DNA from: WQXF01 sp031552825
GTDB lineage: Bacteria > Bacillota > Clostridia > Christensenellales > Aristaeellaceae
Reading direction: 5' to 3'
DNA length: 64,000 bases
Assembly: GCA_031552825.1 (NCBI GenBank)
Contig: JAVBMD010000008.1
Span: 62,001 to 126,000 of the forward strand
Below the pieces are notes generated by a model. That model was not told the DNA's origin and made no database searches. It worked only from the letters and a program-made list of their open reading frames with translations. Positions 43,455 through 52,038 of the stretch are shown here, piece by piece (the stretch's first letter is position 1; each line of letters opens with the position of its first letter). The translations under genes were made by a program, and so were the position numbers.

Positions 43455-43970
43455 GTGCCGCGCACATTTCTGATCGCCGATACGCATTTCGGGCACAACG
43501 CCATCATCGCTTACGAGCAGCGCCCCTTCGCCGACGCCGCCGAGATGGATCGCGCGCTGATCGAGAACTGGAACCAAGCCGTCGCGCCGGATGACTTCGT
43601 GTGGATGCTCGGCGACTTCGCGCTGGCTCCGGCGGCACGGGTGCGAGAGGTGCTCGCGCAGCTCCACGGCCGCAAATCGCTGGTGATGGGCAACCACGAT
43701 CGCGCGCATGCCGCCGGTTGGTGGCAGGAGGCAGGCTTCGATTGGGTCAGCCCCTACCCGGTGCTGTTCGAAGAAACGCTGATGCTCTCGCACGAGCCGT
43801 TGTACGTCAACGCCAACATGCCCTACGTCAACATTTTCGGCCACGTACACGGCAACCCGGCGTACAAGGATGTATCGGATCACCACTTCTGCGTATCCTG
43901 CGAGCGCATCGGGTATACGCCCATCGCGCTGGAGGCGGTGCGCGAGGCCATCGCCGCATTGCGGAAATGA
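43455..43970 (+). CDS. Calcineurin-like metallophosphoesterase (YfcE-like)
   Basis: A 171-residue phosphoesterase. Metal-site motifs are ADTHFGHN, LGDFALAP, MGNHDRAH, SHEPLY and FGHVHG. The GTG at 43455 has GGAGG nine bases upstream; an upstream ATG lacks an SD. The protein resembles small single-domain enzymes acting on phosphodiesters, but the substrate is unknown. It is followed by its own terminator. Confidence 0.88.
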   Translation: MPRTFLIADTHFGHNAIIAYEQRPFADAAEMDRALIENWNQAVAPDDFVWMLGDFALAPAARVREVLAQLHGRKSLVMGNHDRAHAAGWWQEAGFDWVSPYPVLFEETLMLSHEPLYVNANMPYVNIFGHVHGNPAYKDVSDHHFCVSCERIGYTPIALEAVREAIAALRK

Positions 43971-43981
43971 CCGATTCGAAG

Positions 43982-44008
43982 GGCGCGGCGCTTGGCTGCG
44001 CCTTTTTT
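43982..44008 (+). terminator. Terminator after the phosphoesterase gene
   Basis: Stem GGCGCGGC/GCTGCGCC (one G-U pair) with a 5-base loop, then TTTTTT (44003-44008). Confidence 0.85.
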
Positions 44009-44087
44009 CTTTTCCCCGTGAACCGTTTCCACACTTTGGTTGTCCAATAGGCGCAATGCATTGCAAATCCACGCAAGGAGAACCGCC

Positions 44088-44606
44088 ATGCAAAGAGGAT
44101 TGATCCGCGCCGCCGAGGTAGGGCGCGCGGTGGCGGGCGATCAGCAGGCCTTCGCCGACTTGGTGCAGGGCTGCCAGCGCACGCTCTACACCGCCGCGAT
44201 GGCGATCTTGCGCAACGAGCAGGATGCGCTGGATGCCGTGCAGGACGCCATTTTGCTCGCTTGGCGCAAGCTGGATACGCTGCGCGAGCGCCAGTATTTC
44301 GCCACATGGCTCACGCGCATCGTGATCCGCACCGCCATCAACCATCGGCGCAGGCGAAGACCGACCGCCGCGCTGTACGAGGTGCCCGCGCCGGAATCCC
44401 CGCGCGAGGAGATCATCGACATCCGCCGCGCGATGGACGCGCTGGACGAAAAAACTCGGCTGTGCGCCGTGCTGTACTACTACGAGGGCATGTCGGTGGA
44501 CGGCGTGGCGCGCGCCATGGGCATGCGCGCCGGCACCGTGAAATCCAGCCTGTACCGAGCCCGGCAGAAACTGCGGATCGCGCTGGAGGTGTGGGAGCAT
44601 GAATAA
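44088..44606 (+). CDS. ECF-type RNA polymerase sigma factor
   Basis: A 172-residue sigma factor. Region 2 is FADLVQGCQRTLYTAAMAILRNEQDALDAVQDAILLAWRKL with the -10-binding WLTRIVIRTAINHRRRRR, and region 4 is LDEKTRLCAVLYYYEGMSVDGVARAMGMRAGTVKSSLYRAR. The ATG at 44088 has AAGGAG seven bases upstream. It overlaps the anti-sigma gene by eight bases. A loose ECF-like promoter (TGAACC about 17 bases before GTCC, near 44022-44046) could allow self-activation. Confidence 0.93.
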   Translation: MQRGLIRAAEVGRAVAGDQQAFADLVQGCQRTLYTAAMAILRNEQDALDAVQDAILLAWRKLDTLRERQYFATWLTRIVIRTAINHRRRRRPTAALYEVPAPESPREEIIDIRRAMDALDEKTRLCAVLYYYEGMSVDGVARAMGMRAGTVKSSLYRARQKLRIALEVWEHE

Positions 44607-46377
44607 TACGAGTGAACGCGCGCGCGTCCGCGCCGCGCGCCCCGTGCCGAGCCGGGCGTTTGCCGCCGGTATCGCGCATACCCTTCGTACCCTGCCGGAG
44701 CGCAAGGCAATTCCCGCATACGTGCGCCCGGCGAAATTCGCCGCGATGGCGGCGGGGCTGTTGCTGCTCGCGGCGCTGGCAGGGCCGCCCATCGCGCGCG
44801 CCGCCGGGGAGTTGTGGAACCGGCTGTTTGCCGACCGGGCGCAGGAGCTTCGGCAGGAACAGGCGCTGCCCGAGTCGCGGCGCGTCGAGATCCAGCTGAC
44901 CGAGCGCGAGCAATACAACCGCACCCATGCCATCGAGGCGGCGGGCGAGGCGGGCGGCGTGCGCGTGGTGCTCGATTCCTTCTCCCTGAACCACAGCGAG
45001 CCGGAGTACAGCACCCATTCCGCGCGCGGCGAGGTGCTCATCGTATTGCGCTTCCCCGACGCCCCGGCTGGATTCGATCCAGCGTGGCTCGACTTTGCGC
45101 TGGAGGTGGGCGGGCAATCCATCCCCATGCTGCTGGACGGCAACCTGCCCGACTACCGCGCGACCGGCGCCATGGCCGGGGAAGGCGATGGCTGGGGAAA
45201 CGTGCATTTCGAAGGCGGCGTGATGCGCTGCCAGCTCGCCTTCCCCTATGATGCGTGGGATGCGCTGGACAACATCGATTTTGTGCTGGTGACGCAGATT
45301 AACGGCCAGCCGCTGCGCCTGCCGTTCACCTACGATGTCATGCTGGCGCACGAGGCGGCGCTGGCCGAGGCGCAGGCCGGCCTTGCGCAGGTCGATGAGA
45401 TGCAGGCGCGGGAGGCGCTCAGCCTCGAACAGATCGCCGCCAGCGCCGTACCCATCGGCATCACGGCCAAGGCGGGCAAGGCGGAGGCGACGCTGGAGGA
45501 GATGTCCATCGTCGATGGTGCGGTACACTTCTCGCTGGTTTTGCGAAACGATGGCGGCAAGCGCGCCAAGTTCGCCGCGATGGATTATGGCATCGACGAT
45601 TTCCGCGTGGATGGTTTGCAGAGCGGCGGTGGCAGCATCGATGCCCAGCGGCGCGAGGACGGATCACTGCTGCTGCTCAACACAGTGGATTTGATCCGCG
45701 ACCCGCGCAAGCTGCCGGAGGAATCGCTGTTCTGTATGCGGATGGACAGCCCGACCAAAGAAGGCCGGTCGGTCATGATTGTAAAGGACAACCAAAGCAT
45801 CAACTTCTTTGAAAGCACGGCAGAGCATCCAGCCGATGAAATGATCGTATATCGATACAACTGGACGACCCACGCTGTGCGTCTACCCAAGGATCAGGCG
45901 GAGAAGGAGGCGTGGCTGGCGGAGAACCAAGAACTATCCAAGCGCTGGCAGGGCGGGCTGGATCGCCTGACGCGAGTCTACCGCCGGTACTACTGGATTC
46001 CAGAGCAGCCGATCACCCAAACGGTCGGCGATGTGACACTCGCACTGGACAAGATCTGGCTGGGTAGCAACAACGAGTTGCACATACTGTTATCCAGCAA
46101 CAAGGCAAAATTAACCGGTCCAAACGTCTTCGGGGACACACCCGCCACCGTGGACGGCATTATAGCTAGGGCACACCAGCAAGATGGTCCCCGTGTCGAT
46201 CTCCACCTGCCGATGCATTTCGGCGAGATGGAGGCGCCGATGCAAATTGCCTTTGAACTTCTCATACAAGAGGCCGGGGAGAAACCCTTCCGCTTCGACT
46301 TTACCTTCGATCCGGCAAAGATACAGGTGGACGAAACCGACTTTTCCGACGGGGAGATCACCTACAAAGATTCCTAA
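44599..46377 (+). CDS. Anti-sigma factor with DUF4179-type sensor domain
   Basis: A 592-residue single-pass membrane protein. The cytoplasmic N-terminus (residues 1-45) should bind the sigma factor. One membrane segment, FAAMAAGLLLLAALAGPPIA, comes next, and a 520-residue external region resembles DUF4179 and its accessory immunoglobulin-like domains. The gene overlaps the sigma gene by eight bases, the normal arrangement for such pairs. The signal released or sensed is unknown; related Clostridial systems often sense envelope state. Confidence 0.82.
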   Translation: MNNTSERARVRAARPVPSRAFAAGIAHTLRTLPERKAIPAYVRPAKFAAMAAGLLLLAALAGPPIARAAGELWNRLFADRAQELRQEQALPESRRVEIQLTEREQYNRTHAIEAAGEAGGVRVVLDSFSLNHSEPEYSTHSARGEVLIVLRFPDAPAGFDPAWLDFALEVGGQSIPMLLDGNLPDYRATGAMAGEGDGWGNVHFEGGVMRCQLAFPYDAWDALDNIDFVLVTQINGQPLRLPFTYDVMLAHEAALAEAQAGLAQVDEMQAREALSLEQIAASAVPIGITAKAGKAEATLEEMSIVDGAVHFSLVLRNDGGKRAKFAAMDYGIDDFRVDGLQSGGGSIDAQRREDGSLLLLNTVDLIRDPRKLPEESLFCMRMDSPTKEGRSVMIVKDNQSINFFESTAEHPADEMIVYRYNWTTHAVRLPKDQAEKEAWLAENQELSKRWQGGLDRLTRVYRRYYWIPEQPITQTVGDVTLALDKIWLGSNNELHILLSSNKAKLTGPNVFGDTPATVDGIIARAHQQDGPRVDLHLPMHFGEMEAPMQIAFELLIQEAGEKPFRFDFTFDPAKIQVDETDFSDGEITYKDS

Positions 46378-46379
46378 AC

Positions 46380-46589
46380 AAAAGCCAGCCCCCGCTCCAT
46401 CAAAAGCGAGGGCTCAGGCTATCAACAAAGTCAGACCGTCGAGAAATGTCCAGATGTGGGCGAAGCACAAGCGTGTCCGCAGGAGGCGTACACAGGTACG
46501 CCGACAAGGCGCGCGCTGAGCTGAACCCGCAGATGGGCGTTTATCGACGGTCTGAGCCCTCGCTTCATCAAAAGCGAGGGCTGGCTTTT
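46380..46589. repeat. Inverted-repeat element with terminator-like ends
   Basis: Outer inverted repeat AAAAGCCAGCCC (46380-46391) / GGGCTGGCTTTT (46578-46589); inner repeat TCAGACCGTCGA (46431-46442) / TCGACGGTCTGA (46544-46555). Each end carries a hairpin: 46387-46414 (one mismatch) and 46555-46582 (11-base perfect stem, loop CATCAA). The ends read TTTT outward on their respective strands, so both convergent genes could end here. A small central hairpin GGCGTAC/GTACGCC lies near 46486-46503. No direct target duplication was seen. Confidence 0.7.
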
Positions 46590-46601
46590 ATCAAGCTGCG
46601 T

Positions 46602-47597
46602 TTATTTCTCCACCATCTGGTACGCCTGTCTGCGCACCAGCGCCTCGATGGTCACCATCGGATCCACCGTGGGCTCCGAGAGCTGAATCGCGTGGCGGTA
46701 GGCCTCCCACCCGGCGTGGAACATGCGCGGCAGGCGGTGCGTGAGGTGCATGTAAAAGGCGTCCATCATCATCGAAATCGCGAATTTGTGTACCATAAAG
46801 GTATAGGAGAAGCGGTATTGCCGGAACTGCCCGGTCTCGAGCAGATAATCGCGCACCATGGCCAGCGCGGTGATGTTGTCGGTGATGCGCTTGGGGGTGA
46901 AGGCGCGCATCAGGCTGCCCTTACGCCGACAGTAGGAGTACAGCGACTGCTTGACCACGCCCACCCGCCGCGCGCGGGAGAAGAGGCGCGGCATCGTCGC
47001 CATATCCTCGAACATGATGGAAGGGAAAGCGATGTTGCGATCGGTAAACAGCGTGCGGCGGAACAGCTTGTTCCACGTATAGCCCTTGATGGAAAAATCG
47101 CGCAGCGAGAGGTGCAGCGCCTTGGCGCCGGTCAGCGCGGTGGGCAAAAGGCGCGGCGTCAGCGCGCGCAGGCGCAGGCCGCTCTCGGTAATCATCGTGT
47201 ACATGCACACGGCGATGTCGGCCTGGCAGCTGCGGATCGCGCCCAACAGCTTTTCGGCATAGACCGGCGAAACGTAATCGTCGCTATCCACAAAGGCCAC
47301 GAAGGGCGCGCTGCTGGCGGCCAGCCCGGCGTTGCGCGCCGCGCCCTGACCAGCGTTGGCCTGGTGGACCACATGCACAAAGTCATACTTGCTAGCATAC
47401 CAATCGGCGATAGCCCCGGAGGCGTCGGTGGAGCCGTCGTCCACCAGCACCAACTCGATCGGGATGGTCTGGGCGACCAGCGAATCGAGGCAGCGCGAAA
47501 GATAGGTAACCACATTATAGATCGGCACGATGATGGCCACCTGCGGGGTGACCGGCGATGCCGTAACGGACTGCTCCTTGCCGGATGTCTGCTGCAT
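46602..47597 (-). CDS. Family 2 glycosyltransferase
   Basis: A 331-residue GT-A enzyme. The nucleotide-sugar motifs are VAIIVPIYNVVTYLSRCLDSL, LVLVDDGSTDASG and FVDSDDYVSP (DXD). The middle contains the ED motif IMFEDMATMPRLFSRA. The ATG at 47597 has GGAGG seven bases upstream. The nitroreductase gene is 29 bases upstream on the same strand. It may add sugars to a surface polymer; acceptor unknown. Confidence 0.9.
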   Translation of the reverse strand: MQQTSGKEQSVTASPVTPQVAIIVPIYNVVTYLSRCLDSLVAQTIPIELVLVDDGSTDASGAIADWYASKYDFVHVVHQANAGQGAARNAGLAASSAPFVAFVDSDDYVSPVYAEKLLGAIRSCQADIAVCMYTMITESGLRLRALTPRLLPTALTGAKALHLSLRDFSIKGYTWNKLFRRTLFTDRNIAFPSIMFEDMATMPRLFSRARRVGVVKQSLYSYCRRKGSLMRAFTPKRITDNITALAMVRDYLLETGQFRQYRFSYTFMVHKFAISMMMDAFYMHLTHRLPRMFHAGWEAYRHAIQLSEPTVDPMVTIEALVRRQAYQMVEK

Positions 47598-47625
47598 AGC
47601 GACACCTCCCAAACCGGATAAGGCT

Positions 47626-48339
47626 TTACTTCGCCCTGAATTCCCAGCCGTTTTCCACAGGCTTCCAAGCGCCTTGGATACCGGCGCTCATCGCGCCTAC
47701 GGCGACATGCAACATCGCAATGCCGCGATCCAGCGCGCCAAAGCCAAAGTTGCTGCCCCCGTCAAGCACCTGAATCGCGCGGGGCGCGACCACGAAGCGC
47801 CAAGGCTGCCGGTTGATCGCCGAGGGGGCGATGGCGGCAAAATCCAGCGCGGCCTGCTGCCAAGCCGGAAGCGCCGCGCGCTGCGCGTCGGCCAGACCGC
47901 AGGTGGCAGCCAACGGTTTGCGCTTGTGCGCCGGGGCTTGCGGCGCGCACTGGCCGATGGCGATCACACAGCGGATGTTCTCGCCTTCCTTTAGCTTGGT
48001 GGTATTTTTTATCACGTATTTGTCAAAGCCGCCCATCCAGCAGGTGCCCAGCCCCATCGTCGCGCATTCGAGCACCAGCGCCTCACCGGCATAGCCCTCC
48101 ATCTCGGCGGGGGTGTCCTTGGCGGCGACGATCACGGCATAGACGTTGGTGCCCTTGATATTACGCTTCAGGCCGGGCCCGCGGAACAGCGAGATGCGAA
48201 TTCCCTGCCAGCTTAACTGGCGAGCCAACACGCCCAACCGGTCGATCTGCTCCTCGGTAGGCGCGGCGGTATAGCGCCGCACGGAACAGCGCGCGCGCAC
48301 GGCATCCGCCCAGCGCGACTCCAGCTTGGTTTCGAACAT
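47626..48339 (-). CDS. Nitroreductase family protein
   Basis: A 237-residue FMN-binding protein of the nitroreductase fold. It starts with WADAVRARCSVRRYTAAPTEEQ, has MGLGTCWMGGFDK in the middle and APSAINRQPWRF, the FMN phosphate-contact region, near the C-terminus. The ATG at 48339 has GGAGG seven bases upstream. Many members reduce nitro compounds or flavins; a specific role here cannot be given. It may be co-transcribed with the downstream glycosyltransferase. Confidence 0.86.
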   Translation of the reverse strand: MFETKLESRWADAVRARCSVRRYTAAPTEEQIDRLGVLARQLSWQGIRISLFRGPGLKRNIKGTNVYAVIVAAKDTPAEMEGYAGEALVLECATMGLGTCWMGGFDKYVIKNTTKLKEGENIRCVIAIGQCAPQAPAHKRKPLAATCGLADAQRAALPAWQQAALDFAAIAPSAINRQPWRFVVAPRAIQVLDGGSNFGFGALDRGIAMLHVAVGAMSAGIQGAWKPVENGWEFRAK

Positions 48340-48388
48340 GAAAAAGCCTCCGCTTATCTTCTGCGTATTCACAGATGTAACCGTCTAT

Positions 48389-48417
48389 ACTGTACCATGC
48401 GCGTTTCCGGCTGTCAA
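48389..48417 (-). promoter_or_regulatory. Promoter of the nitroreductase gene
   Basis: On the minus strand TTGACA (48417-48412), 17-base spacer, TACAGT (48394-48389), about 50 bases before the ATG. Confidence 0.75.
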
Positions 48418-48503
48418 ACCCCAGATGGATTTTGTGGCAGGCAGGATTTTGACGCGAGGCGGCGAAGTTTGCAGCACAGAGAATCGCGGAAAGAGGCATA
48501 TTG

Positions 48504-49079
48504 ATGGAAGAAACGACTTTATCGCCGCTGAACCCAGCGGCCTTCGACGCGCTGTACAAGCGCATGCGCGCGGATTTTCCGGCCAATGAGCGACCGCCGC
48601 GCGCCGTGCTCCGCCGCAACATTTTGCGCGGGGACTGCGAGGCGTGGATTTTGTCCGACGCGCAGGGCGGGGAGGCGGCCTACGCGTTGTGTACCGGCTT
48701 TGAGAGCGCTGTGCTGGTCACGCATCTGGCGGCCTATGCCGAGCGGCGCGGGCAGGGCGTAGGCACCGAGCTGCTGCGCCAACTGGCCCGGCAGTATGCG
48801 GGCGCGTCGCGGCTGATCGTGGAGGTGGAGCGCCCCGGCGACACCGCCGATCCGGAGCAGCGCACGCTACGCGAGCGGCGCATCGCCTACTATGAGCGCG
48901 CGGGCTTCGTTTGTTACCCCGCACTGGAATACAGCATCTGGCGCGTGCCGATGTACCTGATGGTGAAGCCGCTTGGCGGCGCGGCGCTGCCCGACGAGGA
49001 GCAACTAAAGCGCGACCTGCGCGGCGCGTACGCGCGGCTCTTGCCGCCGCTGTTTCAGCATATGGTGCGCTTTCCGTAG
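48504..49079 (+). CDS. GNAT family acetyltransferase
   Basis: A 191-residue GNAT protein; acetyl-CoA loop AYAERRGQGVGTELLRQL is clear, followed by RRIAYYERAGFV. The ATG at 48504 is preceded by AAAGAGG seven bases upstream. The C-terminal 35 residues are an unusual extension (KPLGGAALPDEEQLKRDLRG). Substrate unknown. The gene is convergent with the following membrane protein. Confidence 0.82.
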   Translation: MEETTLSPLNPAAFDALYKRMRADFPANERPPRAVLRRNILRGDCEAWILSDAQGGEAAYALCTGFESAVLVTHLAAYAERRGQGVGTELLRQLARQYAGASRLIVEVERPGDTADPEQRTLRERRIAYYERAGFVCYPALEYSIWRVPMYLMVKPLGGAALPDEEQLKRDLRGAYARLLPPLFQHMVRFP

Positions 49080-49088
49080 TATGCGGTT

Positions 49089-49751
49089 TTACGCCTGCTT
49101 ATATAATTTCCAGCCCATGCCGACGATCCAAACGTAGCACAGCGTCTTGGGGATCATCAGCATGCCGATGGCCGGGACGCGCTCCGCCCATAGCACCACC
49201 GGCAGGTAGAACGCGAACGATAACGCCACCGCGAGCGGCATCCAGCGAAACGCCGGATCGCCGCTCTTTTTGATCTCCCGCGCGAACAGCACGATAATCA
49301 GAACGCCGATCGCCGCAAAGGGCAGGTTGCGCAGGATGCCGAAAGCCAGCGGCGGGCGCGGGTCGAGCCAGCGGTTCTGCGGCAGCAGGCACAGCGCGCC
49401 GCGCAGCGCCGCCAGCGCCCACATCGCCGCCGTCCAGTGCTTCTCTCCCTTGATATGGTAGCGCTCGCGCCAGATATAATACAGAATCACATAGAAAACC
49501 GTCATGGTGATGGAGGTCACCAGCTTGCCGACGCCCAGCGCCGCCGCGTGCGCATCCACGCCGCCGCTCCATAGCGCGTATACCCGGGGCAGCAGATGAA
49601 AGGCGTCGCCCGCGCCCAGCAGCGCCGCCATGACGCCAAACCTGCGCACCAGCGAGCCTCCCCGGCCGCCGCGCCACATCCGTACCCCGGCAGTGATAAC
49701 GAGAACGAGGTATGCAATATCGAACAAGGTCTCCGCGATTGCTTGCGGCAT
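49089..49751 (-). CDS. Six-helix membrane protein of unknown function
   Basis: A 220-residue integral membrane protein with six predicted segments (starting FDIAYLVLVITAGVRM) and conserved-looking polar residues in GAGDAFHLLPRVYALW. It starts at an ATG with AGGAGG seven bases upstream. It is not recognised as a transporter or enzyme by motif. Its stop lies nine bases from that of the convergent GNAT gene. Confidence 0.7.
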   Translation of the reverse strand: MPQAIAETLFDIAYLVLVITAGVRMWRGGRGGSLVRRFGVMAALLGAGDAFHLLPRVYALWSGGVDAHAAALGVGKLVTSITMTVFYVILYYIWRERYHIKGEKHWTAAMWALAALRGALCLLPQNRWLDPRPPLAFGILRNLPFAAIGVLIIVLFAREIKKSGDPAFRWMPLAVALSFAFYLPVVLWAERVPAIGMLMIPKTLCYVWIVGMGWKLYKQA

Positions 49752-49835
49752 GGTCTTTTCCTCCTACTTAACGGTTGAATCCTCTCCGCACACTTTACTT
49801 TTTTGCCCGCCGTTCGTCAAGACCGGCTTTTCCGC

Positions 49836-49864
49836 TTGCATTTCCGCCGTGCCGCGCGTATAAT
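49836..49864 (+). promoter_or_regulatory. Promoter of proS T-box leader
   Basis: TTGCAT (49836-49841), 17-base spacer, TATAAT (49859-49864). Confidence 0.8.
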
Positions 49865-49869
49865 ACGAT

Positions 49870-50135
49870 ACACTACAGGCTACGACGGGGCATCGCATCC
49901 CCTCCCGTGCCGCAGAGAGCGCGCCCACCGGCTGCAAGGCGCGCGCACGCGGGGATGCTTCCGAACCCCACCAGCCGCGGCGCTAAGAACGCCGCCGCCT
50001 CGCCTCCGTTACGGGCTTTGAGCGGGCGCGCATGCGCCAAGCCGGGTGGTACCGCGAAGGAATGCCTTCGTCCCTGCATGGGGACGAGGGTTTTTTCTAT
50101 TCCAACCCAATCCAACTCGAAAGGAAGTGTTTCCC
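49870..50135 (+). ncRNA. T-box leader of proS, specifier CCG (proline)
   Basis: The T-box motif GGGTGGTACCGCG is at 50044-50056, followed by terminator stem CCTTCGTCCC (50065-50074) / GGGACGAGGG (50081-50090) and TTTTTT. In stem I, GCATCCCC pairs with GGGGATGC (49951-49958) and an outer GGGG pairs with CCCC. The internal loop between them on the 3' side reads TTCCGAA, giving specifier CCG (49961-49963) followed by A. The distal CCGGCTGCAAGG matches the T-box apical loop. Uncharged tRNA-Pro should raise proS expression. Confidence 0.88.
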
Positions 50136-51578
50136 GTGGCAAAGGAAAAACAACAGGAGTTCGTACAGCACCTCACCCCGCGCGATGTCGACTTTTCGCA
50201 ATGGTACACCGACGTGGTGCTCAAGTGCGACCTGATGGACTATACGCCGGTACGCGGCTGCATGGCGCTCAAGCCGTATGGTTACGGCATTTGGGAATTG
50301 ATCCAGCAGGAGATGGACGCGCGCTTTAAGGCAACCGGCCACAAGAACGTAGCCATGCCCATGCTGATCCCCGAGAGCCTGCTGCTCAAGGAGGCCGATC
50401 ACGTGGAGGGCTTCGCGCCGGAAGTGGCGTGGGTCACGCAGGGCGGCGGCGAGGAGCTAACCGAGCGGCTGGCCATCCGCCCCACCAGCGAAACCATCTT
50501 CTGCACGATGTACGCCAAGTGGGTGCAGTCGTGGCGCGACCTGCCGATGAAGTACAACCAATGGTGCTCGGTCATGCGCTGGGAGAAGAGCACCCGCCCC
50601 TTCCTGCGCACGGCCGAATTCTGGTGGCAAGAGGGGCACACCGTCCACGCCACCGCCGAGGAGGCGCAGGATGAGACGCTGCAGATGCTGGGCGTCTATC
50701 AGGAGTTCTGCGAGAACGTGCTGGCGGTGCCGGTCTATGCCGGGCAGAAGAGCGAAAAGGAAAAGTTCGCCGGTGCCCGCGCCACCTATTCCGTGGAGGC
50801 GATGATGCAGGACGGCAAGGCGCTGCAGGCCGGAACCAGCCACAACTTTGGCACCAACTTCTCCGAACCGTTCGAGATTCAGTTCCTCGATAAGGACGGC
50901 ACGCTCAAGTTCGCGCACGAAACCTCGTGGGGTACCTCCACGCGCATGATCGGCGCGGTCATCATGACCCACGGCGACGAGCGCGGGCTCAAGCTGCCCC
51001 CCAAGATCGCGCCGATCCAGGTCGTCATCCTGCCCATCGCGGCGCACAAGGGCGGCGTCAACGAAGCCTGCGCCGATATCGCCGAGAAGCTGCGTGCCGC
51101 CGGACTGCGCGTGGAACTGGACGATCGCGATACCTACTCCGCCGGTTGGAAGTTCAATGAGTGGGAAATGAAGGGCGTGCCGCTGCGCCTAGAGGTCGGC
51201 CCCCGCGATCTGGAGGCAGGGCAGGTTACCGCCGTGCGCCGCGATACCTTCGAAAAAACCGCGTTGCCGCTGGATGGCTTGGCCGAATCCATCCCCGCGC
51301 TGCTGGCCGACATTCAGCAGAGCCTCTACGAGATCGCGCTTGCTTTCCGCGAGGAGCACACCAAGGCAGTGCACAATATGGATGAGCTGGGCGCGCAGGT
51401 CAACGGCGGCTACGCCAAGGCCATGTGGTGCGGCGAGCGCGCCTGTGAGGACGCCATCAAGGAGCGCTTCAGCGCCACCAGCCGCAATATGCCCTTCGAT
51501 CAAACCCCGGTGGGCGATACCTGCGTGTGCTGCGGCAAAAAGACCGGCACCGTGATGTATTTCGCCAAGGCGTATTAA
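50136..51578 (+). CDS. proS: Prolyl-tRNA synthetase, archaeal/eukaryotic-type (short form)
   Basis: A 480-residue class II aminoacyl-tRNA synthetase. Motif 2 region is MRWEKSTRPFLRTAEFWWQEGHT, motif 3 is ETSWGTSTRMIGAVIMTHGD, then an anticodon-binding domain and a C-terminal zinc-like region ending CVCCGKKTGTVMYFAKAY. There is no editing insertion between motifs 2 and 3, unlike the E. coli type. A GTG start at 50136 with AAAGGAA nine bases upstream is used; it follows the T-box terminator. Confidence 0.95.
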   Translation: MAKEKQQEFVQHLTPRDVDFSQWYTDVVLKCDLMDYTPVRGCMALKPYGYGIWELIQQEMDARFKATGHKNVAMPMLIPESLLLKEADHVEGFAPEVAWVTQGGGEELTERLAIRPTSETIFCTMYAKWVQSWRDLPMKYNQWCSVMRWEKSTRPFLRTAEFWWQEGHTVHATAEEAQDETLQMLGVYQEFCENVLAVPVYAGQKSEKEKFAGARATYSVEAMMQDGKALQAGTSHNFGTNFSEPFEIQFLDKDGTLKFAHETSWGTSTRMIGAVIMTHGDERGLKLPPKIAPIQVVILPIAAHKGGVNEACADIAEKLRAAGLRVELDDRDTYSAGWKFNEWEMKGVPLRLEVGPRDLEAGQVTAVRRDTFEKTALPLDGLAESIPALLADIQQSLYEIALAFREEHTKAVHNMDELGAQVNGGYAKAMWCGERACEDAIKERFSATSRNMPFDQTPVGDTCVCCGKKTGTVMYFAKAY

Positions 51579-51624
51579 GCCAAAACCTCGTCACGGCTTG
51601 CGCTCCGCAAGCCCCTTGTGGTAT

Positions 51625-51668
51625 CATGCAGGTGCACCCATTCGTGGTGTGCGCCTGCATGTTTTTTT
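51625..51668 (+). terminator. Terminator after proS
   Basis: Stem CATGCAGGTGCAC with its near-perfect complement ending GCCTGCATG (51653-51661), then TTTTTTT (51662-51668). Confidence 0.85.
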
Positions 51669-51725
51669 GTTTGGTTGCGCATGCTAAACAAAAAACGCCG
51701 CCTCGGCGGCGCGGGAGGCATGCGC

Positions 51726-51968
51726 ATGAAGGTTACCTACCAACAAGGCTTGGAAGGCTTGGCCAACAGCCTTGAACAGATGGGCTTCGAGATGATCCCG
51801 TTGGGGCAGGAGCTGGAGACCGACGCCGTGCTCTATCAGCAGGGCATCGAAGTCGCGCTGTCGGCGCGCCCCTCCAAGCGCGGCGCGCTGCTCATCAACG
51901 TACGCGGGCTTTCGCCCGCGCAGACCGCACAAGCGCTGCGCCGCCGCTCTCATGCCCAACTCTTTTAA
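51726..51968 (+). CDS. YkuS family (UPF0180) small protein
   Basis: An 80-residue soluble protein. The start MKVTYQQGLEGLANSLEQMGFEM and the body DAVLYQQGIEVALSARPSK match the YkuS/UPF0180 pattern (short N-terminal helix, then a small alpha/beta fold). The ATG at 51726 has GGAGG seven bases upstream; an ATG six bases earlier is too close to it. Function unknown in the family. It is 70 bases before the DUF5711-like gene. Confidence 0.7.
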   Translation: MKVTYQQGLEGLANSLEQMGFEMIPLGQELETDAVLYQQGIEVALSARPSKRGALLINVRGLSPAQTAQALRRRSHAQLF

Positions 51969-52038
51969 CCAAGCCCAGCCCAAACGCCCATACCGCAGGG
52001 GAGCCGCGCATACCAGGGCGCTCCCGGGAAGGGGGACC

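Noticed and set aside
43314..45143. 609-residue open frame on the minus strand
   Set aside because: Runs opposite the phosphoesterase, ECF sigma and anti-sigma genes, which all have clear motifs and SD sequences. No coherent protein.
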